Below, piece after piece: positions 26,036 to 35,515 of a stretch of DNA of 64,000 nt. The notes beneath the pieces are model-generated. The model worked only from the letters and a program-made list of their open reading frames with translations. It ran no database searches and had not been told where the DNA came from. Where the stretch lies: the NCBI RefSeq assembly GCF_002233755.1, contig NZ_NIFO01000004.1:220467-284466 (forward strand), in the 5' to 3' direction. This DNA comes from Acinetobacter piscicola. Its GTDB lineage: Bacteria > Pseudomonadota > Gammaproteobacteria > Pseudomonadales > Moraxellaceae. The position numbers and the translations under genes were made by a program. Every line of letters starts with the position of its first letter. Position 1 is the first letter of the stretch.

Positions 26036-26479
26036 TTATAGGTTGAGATTTGGGATAGGCGAGTGAACTGCTTTTTGATAACTCACTGGCGCAGTTAATA
26101 CGTCTGCAACGGTATATTGGTCTAAGCTTTGATAAAACTGTACAACAGCATGATCTAAAATACCTTTTAAACCGCATTGGGGACGTAAAACACAAGGCGG
26201 AGTATTACACTCGACAATCTCTGTTTCTCCTTGAAGCGTACGCACAATTTTCCCTAATCTGAAATTTAAAATTTCTTGATTTAAGCGAAGACCACCACCC
26301 TTACCACGTGAAGTAATTAACCAACCTTGTTTACCCATAAAATGTACAATTTTAACAAGGTGATTTTGTGAAACTTGTAAATCTTCGGCAATTTCAGAAA
26401 TCGTATAAGGTAAATCACGAGGCCTAGAGATATACATTAAAATGCGTAGCGCATAGTCGGTAAATTTGTTCAGTTGCAT
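26036..26479 (-). CDS. nsrR: Nitric-oxide-sensing Rrf2-type repressor NsrR
   Basis: Iron-sulfur repressor released from DNA by nitric oxide. 147 residues. Winged-helix part MQLNKFTDYALRILMYISRP with the recognition region EDLQVSQNHLVKIVHFM. The cluster ligands are C91, C96 and C102 in CNTPPCVLRPQCG, the exact spacing of E. coli NsrR, which separates it from IscR. It lies just downstream of hmp on the same strand but behind a terminator. Its own promoter has an AAGATGTATT half-site (26505-26514), suggesting autoregulation. Confidence 0.93.
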   Translation of the reverse strand: MQLNKFTDYALRILMYISRPRDLPYTISEIAEDLQVSQNHLVKIVHFMGKQGWLITSRGKGGGLRLNQEILNFRLGKIVRTLQGETEIVECNTPPCVLRPQCGLKGILDHAVVQFYQSLDQYTVADVLTAPVSYQKAVHSPIPNLNL

Positions 26480-26504
26480 GTAAGCTGCTCATCTATTTAA
26501 AAAA

Positions 26505-26514
26505 AAGATGTATT
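26505..26514. promoter_or_regulatory. NsrR half-site in the nsrR promoter
   Basis: AAGATGTATT, the same half-site as in the hmp operator, 26 nt upstream of the nsrR start codon. The second half is not convincing, so only weak or half-site binding is expected. Confidence 0.4.
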
Positions 26515-26529
26515 GGGTTCTGAAAATAA

Positions 26530-26560
26530 ATAAGGCCAGTCTAACATAGACTAGCCTTAT
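26530..26560 (-). terminator. Intrinsic terminator after hmp
   Basis: ATAAGGC and AGTCT arms pair with AGACT and GCCTTAT around a 5-nt loop, with one C/A mismatch. Read leftwards it is followed by a T-rich stretch, so it ends the hmp transcript before nsrR. Confidence 0.75.
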
Positions 26561-26583
26561 AAAGAATGAAAGAGAAATTTGGT

Positions 26584-27792
26584 TTAAATACCAGTACCAC
26601 CTGTGCCAAATGCTTCACTATGAATTTGCTCAGGTTGAATACCACGTGCAACCAGTGCTTGATGCTGTTGTTGCATAAATGGTATCGGACCGCAAAGATA
26701 GTAGTCTGCATTGGCTGGTAACAATGCTGCATCAATAGTTGCTAAGTCTAACCGTCCAGCGACATCATAATCTTCGCCAAGAACATCGCCTTCATGAGGG
26801 AATTCGTAAGCAGTAAATGTACTTAGACGAGGGAATTTAGTTTTTTGCTCATGAATGTGTTGTTTCATGGCATGTACTTGACTGCTACGACATGCATGAA
26901 TAAAGCTAACAGGTTGTGGCATATCTAAAGTGACCAATTGATTCAACATGGCAATCATTGGTGTTAAACCAACACCACCACTAATGAATACGTTACGTTT
27001 ACTACTATCAATCAGGTAGAAGTTACCTGTTGGTGCAGATACTTCAATTTCAGCACCTTCCGCCAAGCTGTGCAAAGTGCTTGAAACCCAACCACCAGCT
27101 AAATCACCTTTTTCATCTTCACGTTTTACTGAAATGCGTAAATAGTCAGCTTGAGGACTTGTAGAAAGGGTGTATTGACGTGGTTGTTTTAAGCCCAATT
27201 CTTCTACAAATACACGAACTGAAATATATTGGCCTGCTTCATATTTAGGTAAAGCGCCGCCATCTGCTGGTGCAAGATAGAAAGACGTGATTTCATCACT
27301 TTCTACGACTTTTTTCGCAATTTTAAAATTACGCCAACCTAACCAACTGCCTTGAGTTTGTTGATGTTGATCATAAATTGCTTTTTCAGTGCTGATAAAT
27401 AGATTTGCCAATTGGCCATAAGCTTCAGCCCAAGCCGCAATCAATGGGTCTTCCATTGGAATACTGAGTACTTCACTAATTGAATGTAATAAGTTTTCAC
27501 CGACAATATTATAGTCAGGAGATTGAATATTCAGGCTGACATGTTTATGTGCAATCAGTTCAACAACAGGTAATAGTACTGAAGGGTCTTCAATATTTTC
27601 AGCATAAGCTAAAACTGCACCAGCCAATGCTTGAGCTTGTGCACCACTGCGTTGATGCCCCATGTTAAAGGTTTCTTTTAATTCAGGATTATTGCCGAGC
27701 ATGCGGTTATAAAAATAACCTGTCAGTGCTACACCATTTTCACGAAGAACAGGAACAGTTGCTTTTACAAGGTCAATTTGCTGCGGAGTCAT
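26584..27792 (-). CDS. hmp: Flavohemoglobin (nitric oxide dioxygenase)
   Basis: Converts nitric oxide to nitrate with O2 and NAD(P)H; cytoplasmic. 402 residues (E. coli 396). The globin domain (1-140) has the distal TGYFYNRML region and the proximal-histidine block IAHKHVSLNIQ (80-90). The FAD domain has RQYTLS. The NAD domain has ISGGVGLTPMIAML, a CGPIPFM block and the C-terminal EAFG. ATG 27792. An NsrR operator lies about 28-50 nt upstream, and ytfE/ric is divergent, so the cluster is a nitrosative-stress module. Confidence 0.96.
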   Translation of the reverse strand: MTPQQIDLVKATVPVLRENGVALTGYFYNRMLGNNPELKETFNMGHQRSGAQAQALAGAVLAYAENIEDPSVLLPVVELIAHKHVSLNIQSPDYNIVGENLLHSISEVLSIPMEDPLIAAWAEAYGQLANLFISTEKAIYDQHQQTQGSWLGWRNFKIAKKVVESDEITSFYLAPADGGALPKYEAGQYISVRVFVEELGLKQPRQYTLSTSPQADYLRISVKREDEKGDLAGGWVSSTLHSLAEGAEIEVSAPTGNFYLIDSSKRNVFISGGVGLTPMIAMLNQLVTLDMPQPVSFIHACRSSQVHAMKQHIHEQKTKFPRLSTFTAYEFPHEGDVLGEDYDVAGRLDLATIDAALLPANADYYLCGPIPFMQQQHQALVARGIQPEQIHSEAFGTGGTGI

Positions 27793-27819
27793 TGTTGATC
27801 TCTCTTGGCTATCATTTAT

Positions 27820-27842
27820 AAGATGTATTTAAAATATACCTT
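27820..27842. promoter_or_regulatory. NsrR operator in the hmp promoter
   Basis: Two half-sites in the 11-1-11 arrangement known for NsrR: AAGATGTATTT, one A, AAATATACCTT. The arms agree at 9 of 11 positions with each other. It lies 28 nt upstream of the hmp start, so bound repressor would block transcription. Confidence 0.82.
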
Positions 27843-28115
27843 TTAAATTACATTTGCAATCTATTTTTAACATAAAACCATAAAAATTCTATGTGATTCT
27901 TTAGTCTAGTGTATTTCTTTTAGGTTAAATAAGTGTGAAATGTTTTAGAGAATGCATGAAGAACCAATTTAACAGAAAAATTTTGTAGGTTTACTTAGCC
28001 AAATGGGGGATTTATCTCAGGCCTTTTGGGGGATTTTTTCGTGATGTGAATCGGGCTAGCTTAGATTTCATACAACTCAATTTATATAATGTGTTAATCA
28101 GTGGAGATCTAAGTC
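27843..28115. other. hmp-ytfE divergent intergenic region
   Basis: Besides the NsrR operator it holds a direct repeat TGGGGGATTT at 28004-28013 and 28027-28036 (23 bp apart, about two helical turns). A promoter-like pair, TTAGAT (28061-28066) and TATAAT (28085-28090) with an 18-bp spacer, points towards ytfE. No second full NsrR site was found near ytfE. Confidence 0.5.
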
Positions 28116-28772
28116 ATGGGTATGAATCAGCAAAGTGTAGGTGAAATTGCGAGAAGTATCACTGGTGCAACAGCAGTGTTTCATAAATATAAGCTAGATT
28201 TTTGTTGTAATGGGCATTTCACATTGGAGGATGCTTGTGTAAAAAAGAAAGTGAGTATTGATGATGTGATCCATGATTTACAAACACTTATTGATCATCA
28301 AAAACAACACTCAGATCGAGTGGAGGCATTACACACCAATGAACTGATTGAACATATATTGGTGCGTTATCATGAAGTTCATCGTCATCAACTTCCTGAA
28401 CTTATTCGATTGGCTGAACGTGTTGAAAAAGTGCATAAGACCCATCCTGATTGTCCAACAGGATTGACAGGGCTGTTGGTGGAGATGCAACGAGAATTAC
28501 TTAGTCATATGATGAAAGAAGAGCAGATTCTATTTCCAATGATTCGAGCACATCAACCTCAAGCGGTGCATCCGATAGAAATGATGCGACATGAGCATAC
28601 GCTACATGGTGAAAGTTTAGAGGCGTTGGAAAAGCTTACGCATGATATTACACCACCAGCAGGTGCATGTAATACGTGGCAAGCGTTATATGTTGGATTG
28701 AATGCTTTTAAACATGATTTGATGCAACACATTCATTTGGAAAATAATGAATTATTTATGCGAATCTCATGA
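28116..28772 (+). CDS. ytfE: Iron-sulfur cluster repair di-iron protein (YtfE/RIC)
   Basis: Repairs iron-sulfur clusters damaged by nitric oxide or oxidants. 218 residues (E. coli 220). The N-terminal ScdA-like segment has GATAVFHKYKLDFCCNG with the conserved CC pair, and the hemerythrin-like part carries di-iron histidines and glutamates (RYHEVHRHQLPEL, HMMKEEQILFP, RHEHTLHG, HIHLENNELF). ATG 28116 has GGAG 9 nt upstream; a second ATG lies two codons later. Divergent from hmp, which fits joint nitric oxide control. Confidence 0.93.
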   Translation: MGMNQQSVGEIARSITGATAVFHKYKLDFCCNGHFTLEDACVKKKVSIDDVIHDLQTLIDHQKQHSDRVEALHTNELIEHILVRYHEVHRHQLPELIRLAERVEKVHKTHPDCPTGLTGLLVEMQRELLSHMMKEEQILFPMIRAHQPQAVHPIEMMRHEHTLHGESLEALEKLTHDITPPAGACNTWQALYVGLNAFKHDLMQHIHLENNELFMRIS

Positions 28773-28865
28773 AGCTATATTTACTTAGCTTGACTTAATT
28801 GAGGAAATTTAATCATTCTGCTGAAGATGTATTGCATCATCAGCAGAAAGTTGGTGTTTATAGTA

Positions 28866-30437
28866 TTAACGTTTTCCAAACAATGAGCCTAATAAGCCAC
28901 GTACAATTTTTTGCCCTGTAGAGCCACCTAAGCTACGTGCTGCACTTTTAGCAAAAGTACCAATCACGTCTTGAGCCATTTTTGCACGAGCAGCTGCGGC
29001 TTTTTCTTCTTCTTTTTGTTGAGCTTTGGCGGCACGTTCTTGTTCTTTGTTTAAAGCCTCTTGTTGCTTGGCTTGAAACTTCGCCATTTCTTCGAGTTGC
29101 TTGGCTTGTTGCGCAGCAGCTTCAAAAGCTATTTGCTGTTGAGAGCTATCTGAAACTTTACGTTGTAACATTTCATAAGCGCTGTCACGATCGACTTCTT
29201 TGTCGTATACGCCTGCCACAATGCTTTGCGCCATTAATACTTTGCGTTCATCTAAAGTGATCGGGTTGAATGCAGAATAGGGTGGCATCACCATACAGCG
29301 TTCAACTATTTGTGGTGTACCTTGTTCGTCTAAGCAGCTAATCAGTGCTTCACCAACAGCCAATTCAGTAATTGCTTGGTCAACTTTAAACTCAGGATTA
29401 GCGCGGAAAGTATCAGCAGCAGTTTTTACGGCTTTTTGGTCTTTGGGTGTAAATGCACGTAAAGCATGTTGTACACGGTTACCCAATTGTCCAAGCACAT
29501 CTTCAGGAATATCCAATGGGCTTTGGCTAATAAAATAAATACCCACGCCTTTCGAGCGAATTAAACGAACAACTTGTTGAATTTTGTCTTGTAAAGCAGG
29601 GCTTGCATTATCAAACAGTAGATGTGCTTCATCGAAGAAGAACACCAGTTTAGGTTTATCCATATCACCGACTTCAGGTAGCTTTTCAAATAGTTCTGAA
29701 AGCATCCACAGTAGGAATGTTGCATAAAGTTTAGGGGTATTCATTAGCTTATCAGCAGCGAGTAGGTTGATATAACCATGCCCATTTGAATCCGTTTGAA
29801 TAAAATCCATGATGTCTAAGCTTGGCTCGCCAAAGAAGCGTTCGCCACCTTGATCACCTAGAGCTAATAAATTACGTTGAATTGCACCCAAACTAGCAGG
29901 AGAAAGGTTGCCATATTCGGCTTTTAAATCAGCCGCATTTTCACTGACATAGGTCAGCATGGCTTTTAAATCTTTAAAGTCCATGAGCAGTAAGCCTTGA
30001 TCATCTGCAACACGGAATACTGCTGAAAGCACACCTTCTTGGGTGTCATTCAAATTCAGCATTTGAGCTAGGAGTAAAGGTCCAATTTCTGAAATCGTGG
30101 TGCGAATAGGATGTCCTTGTTCGCCAAACAAATCCCAAAAAATGGTTGGTGAAGCTGCAAATGGAACACTTTCAACACCTAAGCTTTTAATGCGCTCATC
30201 AAACTTAGGATTGCTTGAACCTGCTTTGGCAATACTGGATACATCACCTTTAGCATCGGCTAAAAAAACAGGAACACCAATACGTGAAAAACTTTCTGCA
30301 AGCACTTTAAGGGTAATGGTTTTCCCTGTTCCTGTTGCACCTGCAATTAAACCATGACGATTGGCAAATTGTGAGTGTAAGACAATATCTTGTGTTGTAT
30401 CGGAAGTTTTTTTTGCAATGACGATTGGTGTACCCAT
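28866..30437 (-). CDS. yjgR: HerA/FtsK-like P-loop ATPase (YjgR, DUF853)
   Basis: Putative helicase-like ATPase of unknown role. 523 residues from ATG 30437, which has AGGAA 5 nt upstream; a further ATG at 30485 lacks such a site. Walker [13 protein letters not shown], Walker [17 protein letters not shown], and [20 protein letters not shown] followed by the arginine-bearing [10 protein letters not shown] match the HerA class. The region from about 430 to 500 is an Ala/Gln/Glu-rich coiled coil, followed by a basic glycine-containing end ([10 protein letters not shown]). Confidence 0.9.
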   Translation of the reverse strand: MGTPIVIAKKTSDTTQDIVLHSQFANRHGLIAGATGTGKTITLKVLAESFSRIGVPVFLADAKGDVSSIAKAGSSNPKFDERIKSLGVESVPFAASPTIFWDLFGEQGHPIRTTISEIGPLLLAQMLNLNDTQEGVLSAVFRVADDQGLLLMDFKDLKAMLTYVSENAADLKAEYGNLSPASLGAIQRNLLALGDQGGERFFGEPSLDIMDFIQTDSNGHGYINLLAADKLMNTPKLYATFLLWMLSELFEKLPEVGDMDKPKLVFFFDEAHLLFDNASPALQDKIQQVVRLIRSKGVGIYFISQSPLDIPEDVLGQLGNRVQHALRAFTPKDQKAVKTAADTFRANPEFKVDQAITELAVGEALISCLDEQGTPQIVERCMVMPPYSAFNPITLDERKVLMAQSIVAGVYDKEVDRDSAYEMLQRKVSDSSQQQIAFEAAAQQAKQLEEMAKFQAKQQEALNKEQERAAKAQQKEEEKAAAARAKMAQDVIGTFAKSAARSLGGSTGQKIVRGLLGSLFGKR

Positions 30438-30676
30438 TTTTATTCCTATAGCTTTAATTCGAATGCTTTTGTTTGAGTGAAGCATACTCAGTTTTTATAT
30501 CATGCTTGTTATACAAAATTGCATGAAATGATGATGTTGTAAATCTGTTTTTAAATTTAGACTTTATAGGTGTGATGGTTGTTTTTAAGTTTGATAAAAT
30601 GCAGCTTAAATAGAAGTGAATTGCTTGGTTAACCTAAATACATTTTGCGTTATTGAAAATAAAAAAAGAGTATAAA

Positions 30677-31345
30677 ATGTTCAGAGTTGAAAACGTATCG
30701 TATGACGTACTGAGACAAGTGAGTTATAGAAGTATGGGGTATGGTCAAAATGATTTAGGTGATCGCGTAAAGCCTTATCTATGGGTTCAGCGTTTGGACT
30801 TATTGTTTAAGGTGATTCAGCATGAAATGGATGAATTTATTGATCAGTGCGTTGTAGATGATAAAAATCAACCTGAACCAGATATTGACTATCTTTATCA
30901 ACTGAATTATCCCTCTGCACAAAATTTAATATTTGAATATCCGAGCTATTTTTGCCAGTTAATATTTGATTACCAAGATTTAATTTATCGTCCTTTTTTT
31001 GATGTGCTGACAACATTATTCTCTTCTGACCTACAATTTGTGATAAATACGCTAACAAAAGTGAGCTTGAAAAATGGTTATATTCACATGGAAGGAGAGG
31101 GTTTTTTTGTAGGGGAAAGTAGAAATTTAAAAAATTATCACTTCTCCTATGAGCTGAATAGACATCACCTCATAGGAAGTTTTCCTTATTTTAAACTTGA
31201 ATTGCCTTTAAAGCATTTTCAATGTCTTGAATCAAATCATCAGCATCTTCCAAGCCGATACAGAAACGTACCAACAAGCCTTTTTTTAAGTGAGCTTGTT
31301 CTGTGTGACGCATCTCAGTTAAGTTGTATAACATCACTAAACTGA
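30677..31345 (+). CDS. Hypothetical protein; 3' end overlaps metC on the other strand
   Basis: 222 residues from ATG 30677 (AAGAG 6 nt upstream). I do not recognise the family. The protein is acidic, rich in Tyr and Phe (for example YLWVQRLDLLFKVIQHEMDE and FEYPSYFCQLIFDYQDLIY), without signal peptide or membrane helix, so probably cytoplasmic. The last 51 codons lie antisense to the coding end of metC, an unusual 155-bp tail-to-tail overlap. The gene may have lost its own stop codon and run into metC. Confidence 0.6.
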   Translation: MFRVENVSYDVLRQVSYRSMGYGQNDLGDRVKPYLWVQRLDLLFKVIQHEMDEFIDQCVVDDKNQPEPDIDYLYQLNYPSAQNLIFEYPSYFCQLIFDYQDLIYRPFFDVLTTLFSSDLQFVINTLTKVSLKNGYIHMEGEGFFVGESRNLKNYHFSYELNRHHLIGSFPYFKLELPLKHFQCLESNHQHLPSRYRNVPTSLFLSELVLCDASQLSCITSLN

Positions 31346-32393
31346 CTGGGCCGCCCCAGCTAAAACCGAGTTTAAAGAGTTTTAAATGATCGCAAAATTG
31401 ACGAATCGCTGTTAGATCATATTCCGTATTGAAAATGACACTGACTAAACCTGCACTTCGCTCTGTCTGGCAGGTTTGTTTCCAAAAGTCATGACTGATA
31501 TTGTCAGGATCGGCAGGGTGTAAGACCTGAGCAAAAGCATCTTGGGTTTTGAGCCAATTTAAAATTTTCAACGCGCTTTGAGATTGATGTTCGTAGCGGA
31601 TTTGCATTGAAGCTAAGCTGCGCTGTACTTGTGCTGCATCATCACCTGAAATAGAAATACCTTGAATGGCATGCATGCGCAATAATTGCTGATGTAAGCC
31701 TTTATGATTGGTGACCACTGAACCCATTAAAATATCACCACCACCGCTTGGGTATTTTGTTAGGGCGTGTGCAGTAATATCTACACTTAGATGTTCATGG
31801 CTAAAATCAAAAGCATTAAAAGCTAAACCAGCGCCCCAGGTATTGTCTAAAGCCGTCAGAATATTGTGAGCTTTGGCTTTTTTAACCAAATTAATTAAAT
31901 CAGGGAATTCTAAGGTGATTGAACCAGCGGCTTCTAACCAAATCAATTTCGCATGTTCTGAAGGTTGAAATGAGTCCACATCAATTGGATTATAAACTTT
32001 AACCGCGATTCCGTAGCGCTTTTCGAGATTATGTAGATGTTCCATGTTTGGGCTATAAATATTCTCAGCAACCCAAACTTCATCGCCATGACTTAAAAAA
32101 CATGAATTCACTAAATTGATTGCAGATAAACCACTTGGTGTGAGTAAGCAATATTCCCCACCTTCAATTTGAGCAATATTATCGCCTAGCGTGTATGTGG
32201 TTGGAGTGCCATGCGTACCATAACTATAGTCATAATCATCCGTCCAATGGCGATTAAATAGTGCATCGGTATTTTCAAAAATAATGGTGGATGCACGAAA
32301 TAAGGGAGCTTGAACTGTATTTATATATTGAGGTGCTTTGCGTGGTGCATGAATTAGTGCTGTTTGTGGATTTAGTTTCACAAGAGTGCTCAA
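31191..32393 (-). CDS. metC: Cystathionine beta-lyase
   Basis: PLP enzyme splitting cystathionine to homocysteine, ammonia and pyruvate in methionine synthesis. About 400 residues (E. coli 395). Cys/Met-metabolism family blocks: SYGTHGTPTTYTLGDNIAQI, LTPSGLSAIN, LDNTWGAG (the Asp binding PLP) and ALTKYPSGGGDILMG with the Schiff-base lysine. GFSWGGPVSL and LVRFCIGLEDADDLI complete the C-terminal domain. The first in-frame start is TTG 32393, with no good Shine-Dalgarno sequence, so the true start is unsure. Other gamma-family lyases are possible but fit less well. Confidence 0.88.
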   Translation of the reverse strand: MSTLVKLNPQTALIHAPRKAPQYINTVQAPLFRASTIIFENTDALFNRHWTDDYDYSYGTHGTPTTYTLGDNIAQIEGGEYCLLTPSGLSAINLVNSCFLSHGDEVWVAENIYSPNMEHLHNLEKRYGIAVKVYNPIDVDSFQPSEHAKLIWLEAAGSITLEFPDLINLVKKAKAHNILTALDNTWGAGLAFNAFDFSHEHLSVDITAHALTKYPSGGGDILMGSVVTNHKGLHQQLLRMHAIQGISISGDDAAQVQRSLASMQIRYEHQSQSALKILNWLKTQDAFAQVLHPADPDNISHDFWKQTCQTERSAGLVSVIFNTEYDLTAIRQFCDHLKLFKLGFSWGGPVSLVMLYNLTEMRHTEQAHLKKGLLVRFCIGLEDADDLIQDIENALKAIQV

Positions 32394-32562
32394 AATAAGA
32401 TGAATAAAGTATTGTTATAAGCAAAACATAATCGTTGAAGGGCGGAAAGCAATAATTTGTGAAAATTCATAACTAAAATTGATATTGGCTTCATTTTTGC
32501 ATTTGTATCTTTGCAAGTTTTAGATTTTTAGCGTAAGCGATACAACAAGAATAGGTGAGAAG

Positions 32563-33288
32563 ATGAAGAAACTTAAAGTGCATTATTTTCAACATATTGC
32601 AGGTGAAGGTTTTGGAAGTTGTTTTGAACATTTAAAAGCAATGGATGCTGAAATTACCGCAACAGAATTTTTTGCTTTGCCGACGGATTCTCAACTGGAT
32701 ATAGAGGCCTTACCACATGTAAATGAAGTGGATTTACTCATTATTATGGGAGGGGAGATGAGTGTAAATGATGAAGCGAATTACCCTTGGCTTAAAGTTG
32801 AAAAACGCTGGATTAGGCGCTATTTGGCACAAGAGAAGCCTGCGATTGGTTTATGTCTAGGAGGGCAGCTTATTGCCAATGCTTTAGGGGCAAATGTGAG
32901 ACGCAACCCGATGCAAGAGCTAGGGTGGACTTTGGTGAATAAGAGCGAATATGTGCCTGATGAATACTTTCAACTACCTAAAGAGGTGAATGTGATGCAA
33001 TGGCATAGTGAAACTTTTGATATTCCAAAGGGTGCAATTCGTTTAGCAGAAAATCCTGCGTGTCCAAATCAACTTTACCAAATTGGTAAAAATGTACTTG
33101 GCTTCCAGTTTCATCCAGAAATTACCCCACACAGTCTGAAAATATTTATCGAACATGAAGAGGATGATATGGTGTTTAGTGAAACACATATCCAATCCTT
33201 AAATAAATTAAAAACGACACAAAAATCGGATTATTTATGTGGAAACCAATTGTTAAACAAGGCGATTGATTATGTGCTCAAAGTATAA
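32563..33288 (+). CDS. Class I glutamine amidotransferase-like protein
   Basis: 241 residues, one GATase domain. The triad is complete: C98 in GLCLGGQ, and H184 and E186 in FQFHPEIT. IIMGGEMSVNDEANYPWL near residue 60 is typical of the GuaA-like group annotated as GMP synthase-related GATases, which lack a synthetase domain. The acceptor is unknown; some relatives hydrolyse gamma-glutamyl compounds. AGGTGAG precedes the ATG. It directly precedes the S10 ribosomal cluster but has its own promoter region and is probably unrelated. Confidence 0.85.
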   Translation: MKKLKVHYFQHIAGEGFGSCFEHLKAMDAEITATEFFALPTDSQLDIEALPHVNEVDLLIIMGGEMSVNDEANYPWLKVEKRWIRRYLAQEKPAIGLCLGGQLIANALGANVRRNPMQELGWTLVNKSEYVPDEYFQLPKEVNVMQWHSETFDIPKGAIRLAENPACPNQLYQIGKNVLGFQFHPEITPHSLKIFIEHEEDDMVFSETHIQSLNKLKTTQKSDYLCGNQLLNKAIDYVLKV

Positions 33289-33360
33289 GTTGATGTTTAA
33301 AAGTTAAACATCTTGATTAACAATAAATTATTTAAAATAGATGAAAAGGCTTAAATTCAT

Positions 33361-33389
33361 TTGCTTAACTGTTAAACAATCGTTATAAT
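33361..33389 (+). promoter_or_regulatory. Promoter of the S10 ribosomal cluster
   Basis: TTGCTT (33361-33366), a 17-bp spacer, and TATAAT (33384-33389). Transcription would start near 33396 and leave a leader of about 168 nt. Confidence 0.8.
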
Positions 33390-33395
33390 GAGCGA

Positions 33396-33563
33396 CCCTT
33401 CGATATGAAGGGGATGGATGGCGAAGAAAGTCATCCAGATCGTTACAGTCGTGGCATCGATCATGACCTTAGTGATTTTCACTGCCTTTGACACTTGCCT
33501 TATTTAATGGGGTGAGATGCGTCAAGGGTGATTCTTTATATATTTGGCTTGGAGTTAACTGGT
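33396..33563 (+). promoter_or_regulatory. Structured leader of rpsJ
   Basis: The leader folds into several hairpins: CCCTTC/GAAGGG (33396-33412), GGATG/CATCC just after it, and a longer arm pair CCTTTGAC with GTCAAGGG nearer to rpsJ. In E. coli the S10 leader is the target of L4 autoregulation; the same role here is inference, since the hairpins do not copy the E. coli sequence. Confidence 0.5.
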
Positions 33564-33875
33564 ATGTCTAACCAGAGAATTCGTATCCGTCTTAAGTCTT
33601 TTGATCATCGTTTAATTGATCAATCTTCTCAAGAGATCGTAGAAACAGCAAAACGTACTGGCGCACAAGTTTGTGGTCCTATTCCGATGCCTACTCGCAT
33701 CGAACGTTTTAACGTTTTGACATCACCACACGTAAACAAAGATGCGCGTGACCAATATGAAATCCGCACATACAAACGTTTGATCGATATCGTTCAACCT
33801 ACAGACAAAACTGTAGATGCATTGATGAAATTGGATCTTGCAGCTGGTGTTGATGTTCAGATCGCATTGGGTTAA
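33564..33875 (+). CDS. rpsJ: 30S ribosomal protein S10
   Basis: Small-subunit head protein, also NusE in transcription antitermination. 103 residues, the standard length, starting [34 protein letters not shown] and [19 protein letters not shown] are strongly conserved. ATG 33564 has GGAG 9 nt upstream. It leads the S10-spc-alpha cluster. Confidence 0.98.
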   Translation: MSNQRIRIRLKSFDHRLIDQSSQEIVETAKRTGAQVCGPIPMPTRIERFNVLTSPHVNKDARDQYEIRTYKRLIDIVQPTDKTVDALMKLDLAAGVDVQIALG

Positions 33876-33934
33876 GGCTTTCGGTTAATTAACGCTCTAA
33901 GTTAATTAGGCCGCTTTTTTAGAGGTTTATGCAC

Positions 33935-34573
33935 ATGGCTATTGGTTTAGTCGGTCGCAAGTGCGGTATGACACGTATCTTTACAGATGCTGGTGTTTCT
34001 GTACCTGTAACAGTGATTGAGGTTGATCCTAACCGTATCACTCAAATCAAAACGCTTGAAACTGATGGTTATCAAGCGATTCAAATCACTACTGGTGAAC
34101 GTCGCGAATCTCGCGTAACAAATGCTCAGAAAGGTCACTTTGCGAAAGCTGGTGTTGCTGCTGGTCGTTTAGTTAGCGAATTCCGTGCAACAGAAGCTGA
34201 TCTTGAAGGTCGTGAAATTGGTGGAACTATCGGTGTTGATTTGTTCGCAGTAGGTCAAATTGTTGACGTAACTGGACAATCAAAAGGTAAAGGTTTCCAA
34301 GGTGGTGTTAAGCGTTGGAACTTCCGTACGCAAGATGCTACACATGGTAACTCTCTATCTCACCGTGTTTTAGGTTCTACAGGTCAAAACCAGACTCCTG
34401 GTCGCGTTTTCAAAGGCAAAAAAATGGCTGGCCATTTAGGTGCTGAACGCGTAACAGTACAAGGTCTTGAAATTGTATCTATCGACGCAGAACGTTCAGT
34501 TCTTGTTGTTAAAGGTGCGATTCCTGGTGCTACTGGTGGCGACGTTATCGTTCGTCCTACGATCAAGGCCTGA
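33935..34573 (+). CDS. rplC: 50S ribosomal protein L3
   Basis: Early-assembly 23S rRNA-binding protein near the peptidyl-transferase centre. 212 residues beginning [29 protein letters not shown] and the loop [20 protein letters not shown], with the glutamine that is methylated in E. coli, are present. ATG 33935 is preferred over ATG 33929 because AGAGG lies 9 nt before it. Confidence 0.98.
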   Translation: MAIGLVGRKCGMTRIFTDAGVSVPVTVIEVDPNRITQIKTLETDGYQAIQITTGERRESRVTNAQKGHFAKAGVAAGRLVSEFRATEADLEGREIGGTIGVDLFAVGQIVDVTGQSKGKGFQGGVKRWNFRTQDATHGNSLSHRVLGSTGQNQTPGRVFKGKKMAGHLGAERVTVQGLEIVSIDAERSVLVVKGAIPGATGGDVIVRPTIKA

Positions 34574-34584
34574 GGGGAAATAAC

Positions 34585-35187
34585 GTGAATTTAAAAACTG
34601 TTTCCGGCTCTGCTGTTGAATTATCAGAAGTAGCTTTCGGTCGTGATTTTAATGAAGCTCTTGTACACCAAGTTGTTACAGCTTATTTAGCTGGTGGTCG
34701 TCAAGGCTCTAAAGCTCAAAAATCACGTGCAGACGTTTCTGGTGGTGGTAAAAAACCATTCCGTCAAAAAGGTACTGGCCGAGCTCGTGCGGGTTCTATT
34801 CGTAGCCCAATCTGGGTTGGTGGTGGTAAAACTTTTGCTGCTCGTCCACAAGATTGGTCTCAAAAAGTAAACCGTAAAATGTACCGCGGTGCAATGCAGT
34901 GTATCTTAGCTGAACTTGTTCGCCAAGATCGTCTAATATTAGTTGAAGAGTTTGCTGTTGAAGCGCCTAAAACTAAAGAGTTGCTTGCAAAACTTAACGG
35001 CTTGAACGCTACTCGCGCATTAATCGTTACAGAAGCTGTAGATGAAAATCTATATTTAGCTGCTCGTAACATTCCACATGTTGATGTGGTTGATGCTGCT
35101 GGAATCGATCCTGTTGGTTTGATTGCGTTCGATAAAGTTGTTATGTCTGTAGCTGCTGCTAAGAAAATTGAGGTAGAACTCGGATGA
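34585..35187 (+). CDS. rplD: 50S ribosomal protein L4
   Basis: 23S rRNA-binding protein lining the exit tunnel and, in enterobacteria, repressor of its own operon. 200 residues. Starts with GTG, preceded by GAGGGGA. The tunnel loop [18 protein letters not shown] is intact. Its stop overlaps the rplW start (ATGA). Confidence 0.97.
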   Translation: MNLKTVSGSAVELSEVAFGRDFNEALVHQVVTAYLAGGRQGSKAQKSRADVSGGGKKPFRQKGTGRARAGSIRSPIWVGGGKTFAARPQDWSQKVNRKMYRGAMQCILAELVRQDRLILVEEFAVEAPKTKELLAKLNGLNATRALIVTEAVDENLYLAARNIPHVDVVDAAGIDPVGLIAFDKVVMSVAAAKKIEVELG

Positions 35188-35504
35188 ACAACGAACGTAT
35201 CTATCAAGTCCTACAAGGACCTGTTTTTTCAGAAAAAGCACAAGTTCTAGGTGAAGCTGCTGGTGTTCAAGTTTTTAAAGTTGCACTTGATGCAAACAAA
35301 CTTGAAATCAAAAAAGCAGTAGAGCAATTATTTGGTGTGGAAGTTGTTAAAGTTAACACGACTATCACTAAAGGTAAGACTAAACGCTTTGGTAAAACAT
35401 TAGGACGTCGTTCTGATGTTAAAAAAGCATACGTCACCCTGAAAGCTGGCCAAGATGTTGAAATGGCTGACTTGGGCGATACCGCTGAAAGCGCAGCGGA
35501 ATAA
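35184..35504 (+). CDS. rplW: 50S ribosomal protein L23
   Basis: Protein at the tunnel exit, docking site of trigger factor and SRP. 106 residues. [28 protein letters not shown] and [20 protein letters not shown] are family blocks. Overlaps rplD by 4 nt. Confidence 0.97.
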   Translation: MNNERIYQVLQGPVFSEKAQVLGEAAGVQVFKVALDANKLEIKKAVEQLFGVEVVKVNTTITKGKTKRFGKTLGRRSDVKKAYVTLKAGQDVEMADLGDTAESAAE

Positions 35505-35515
35505 GGACGAAAATT

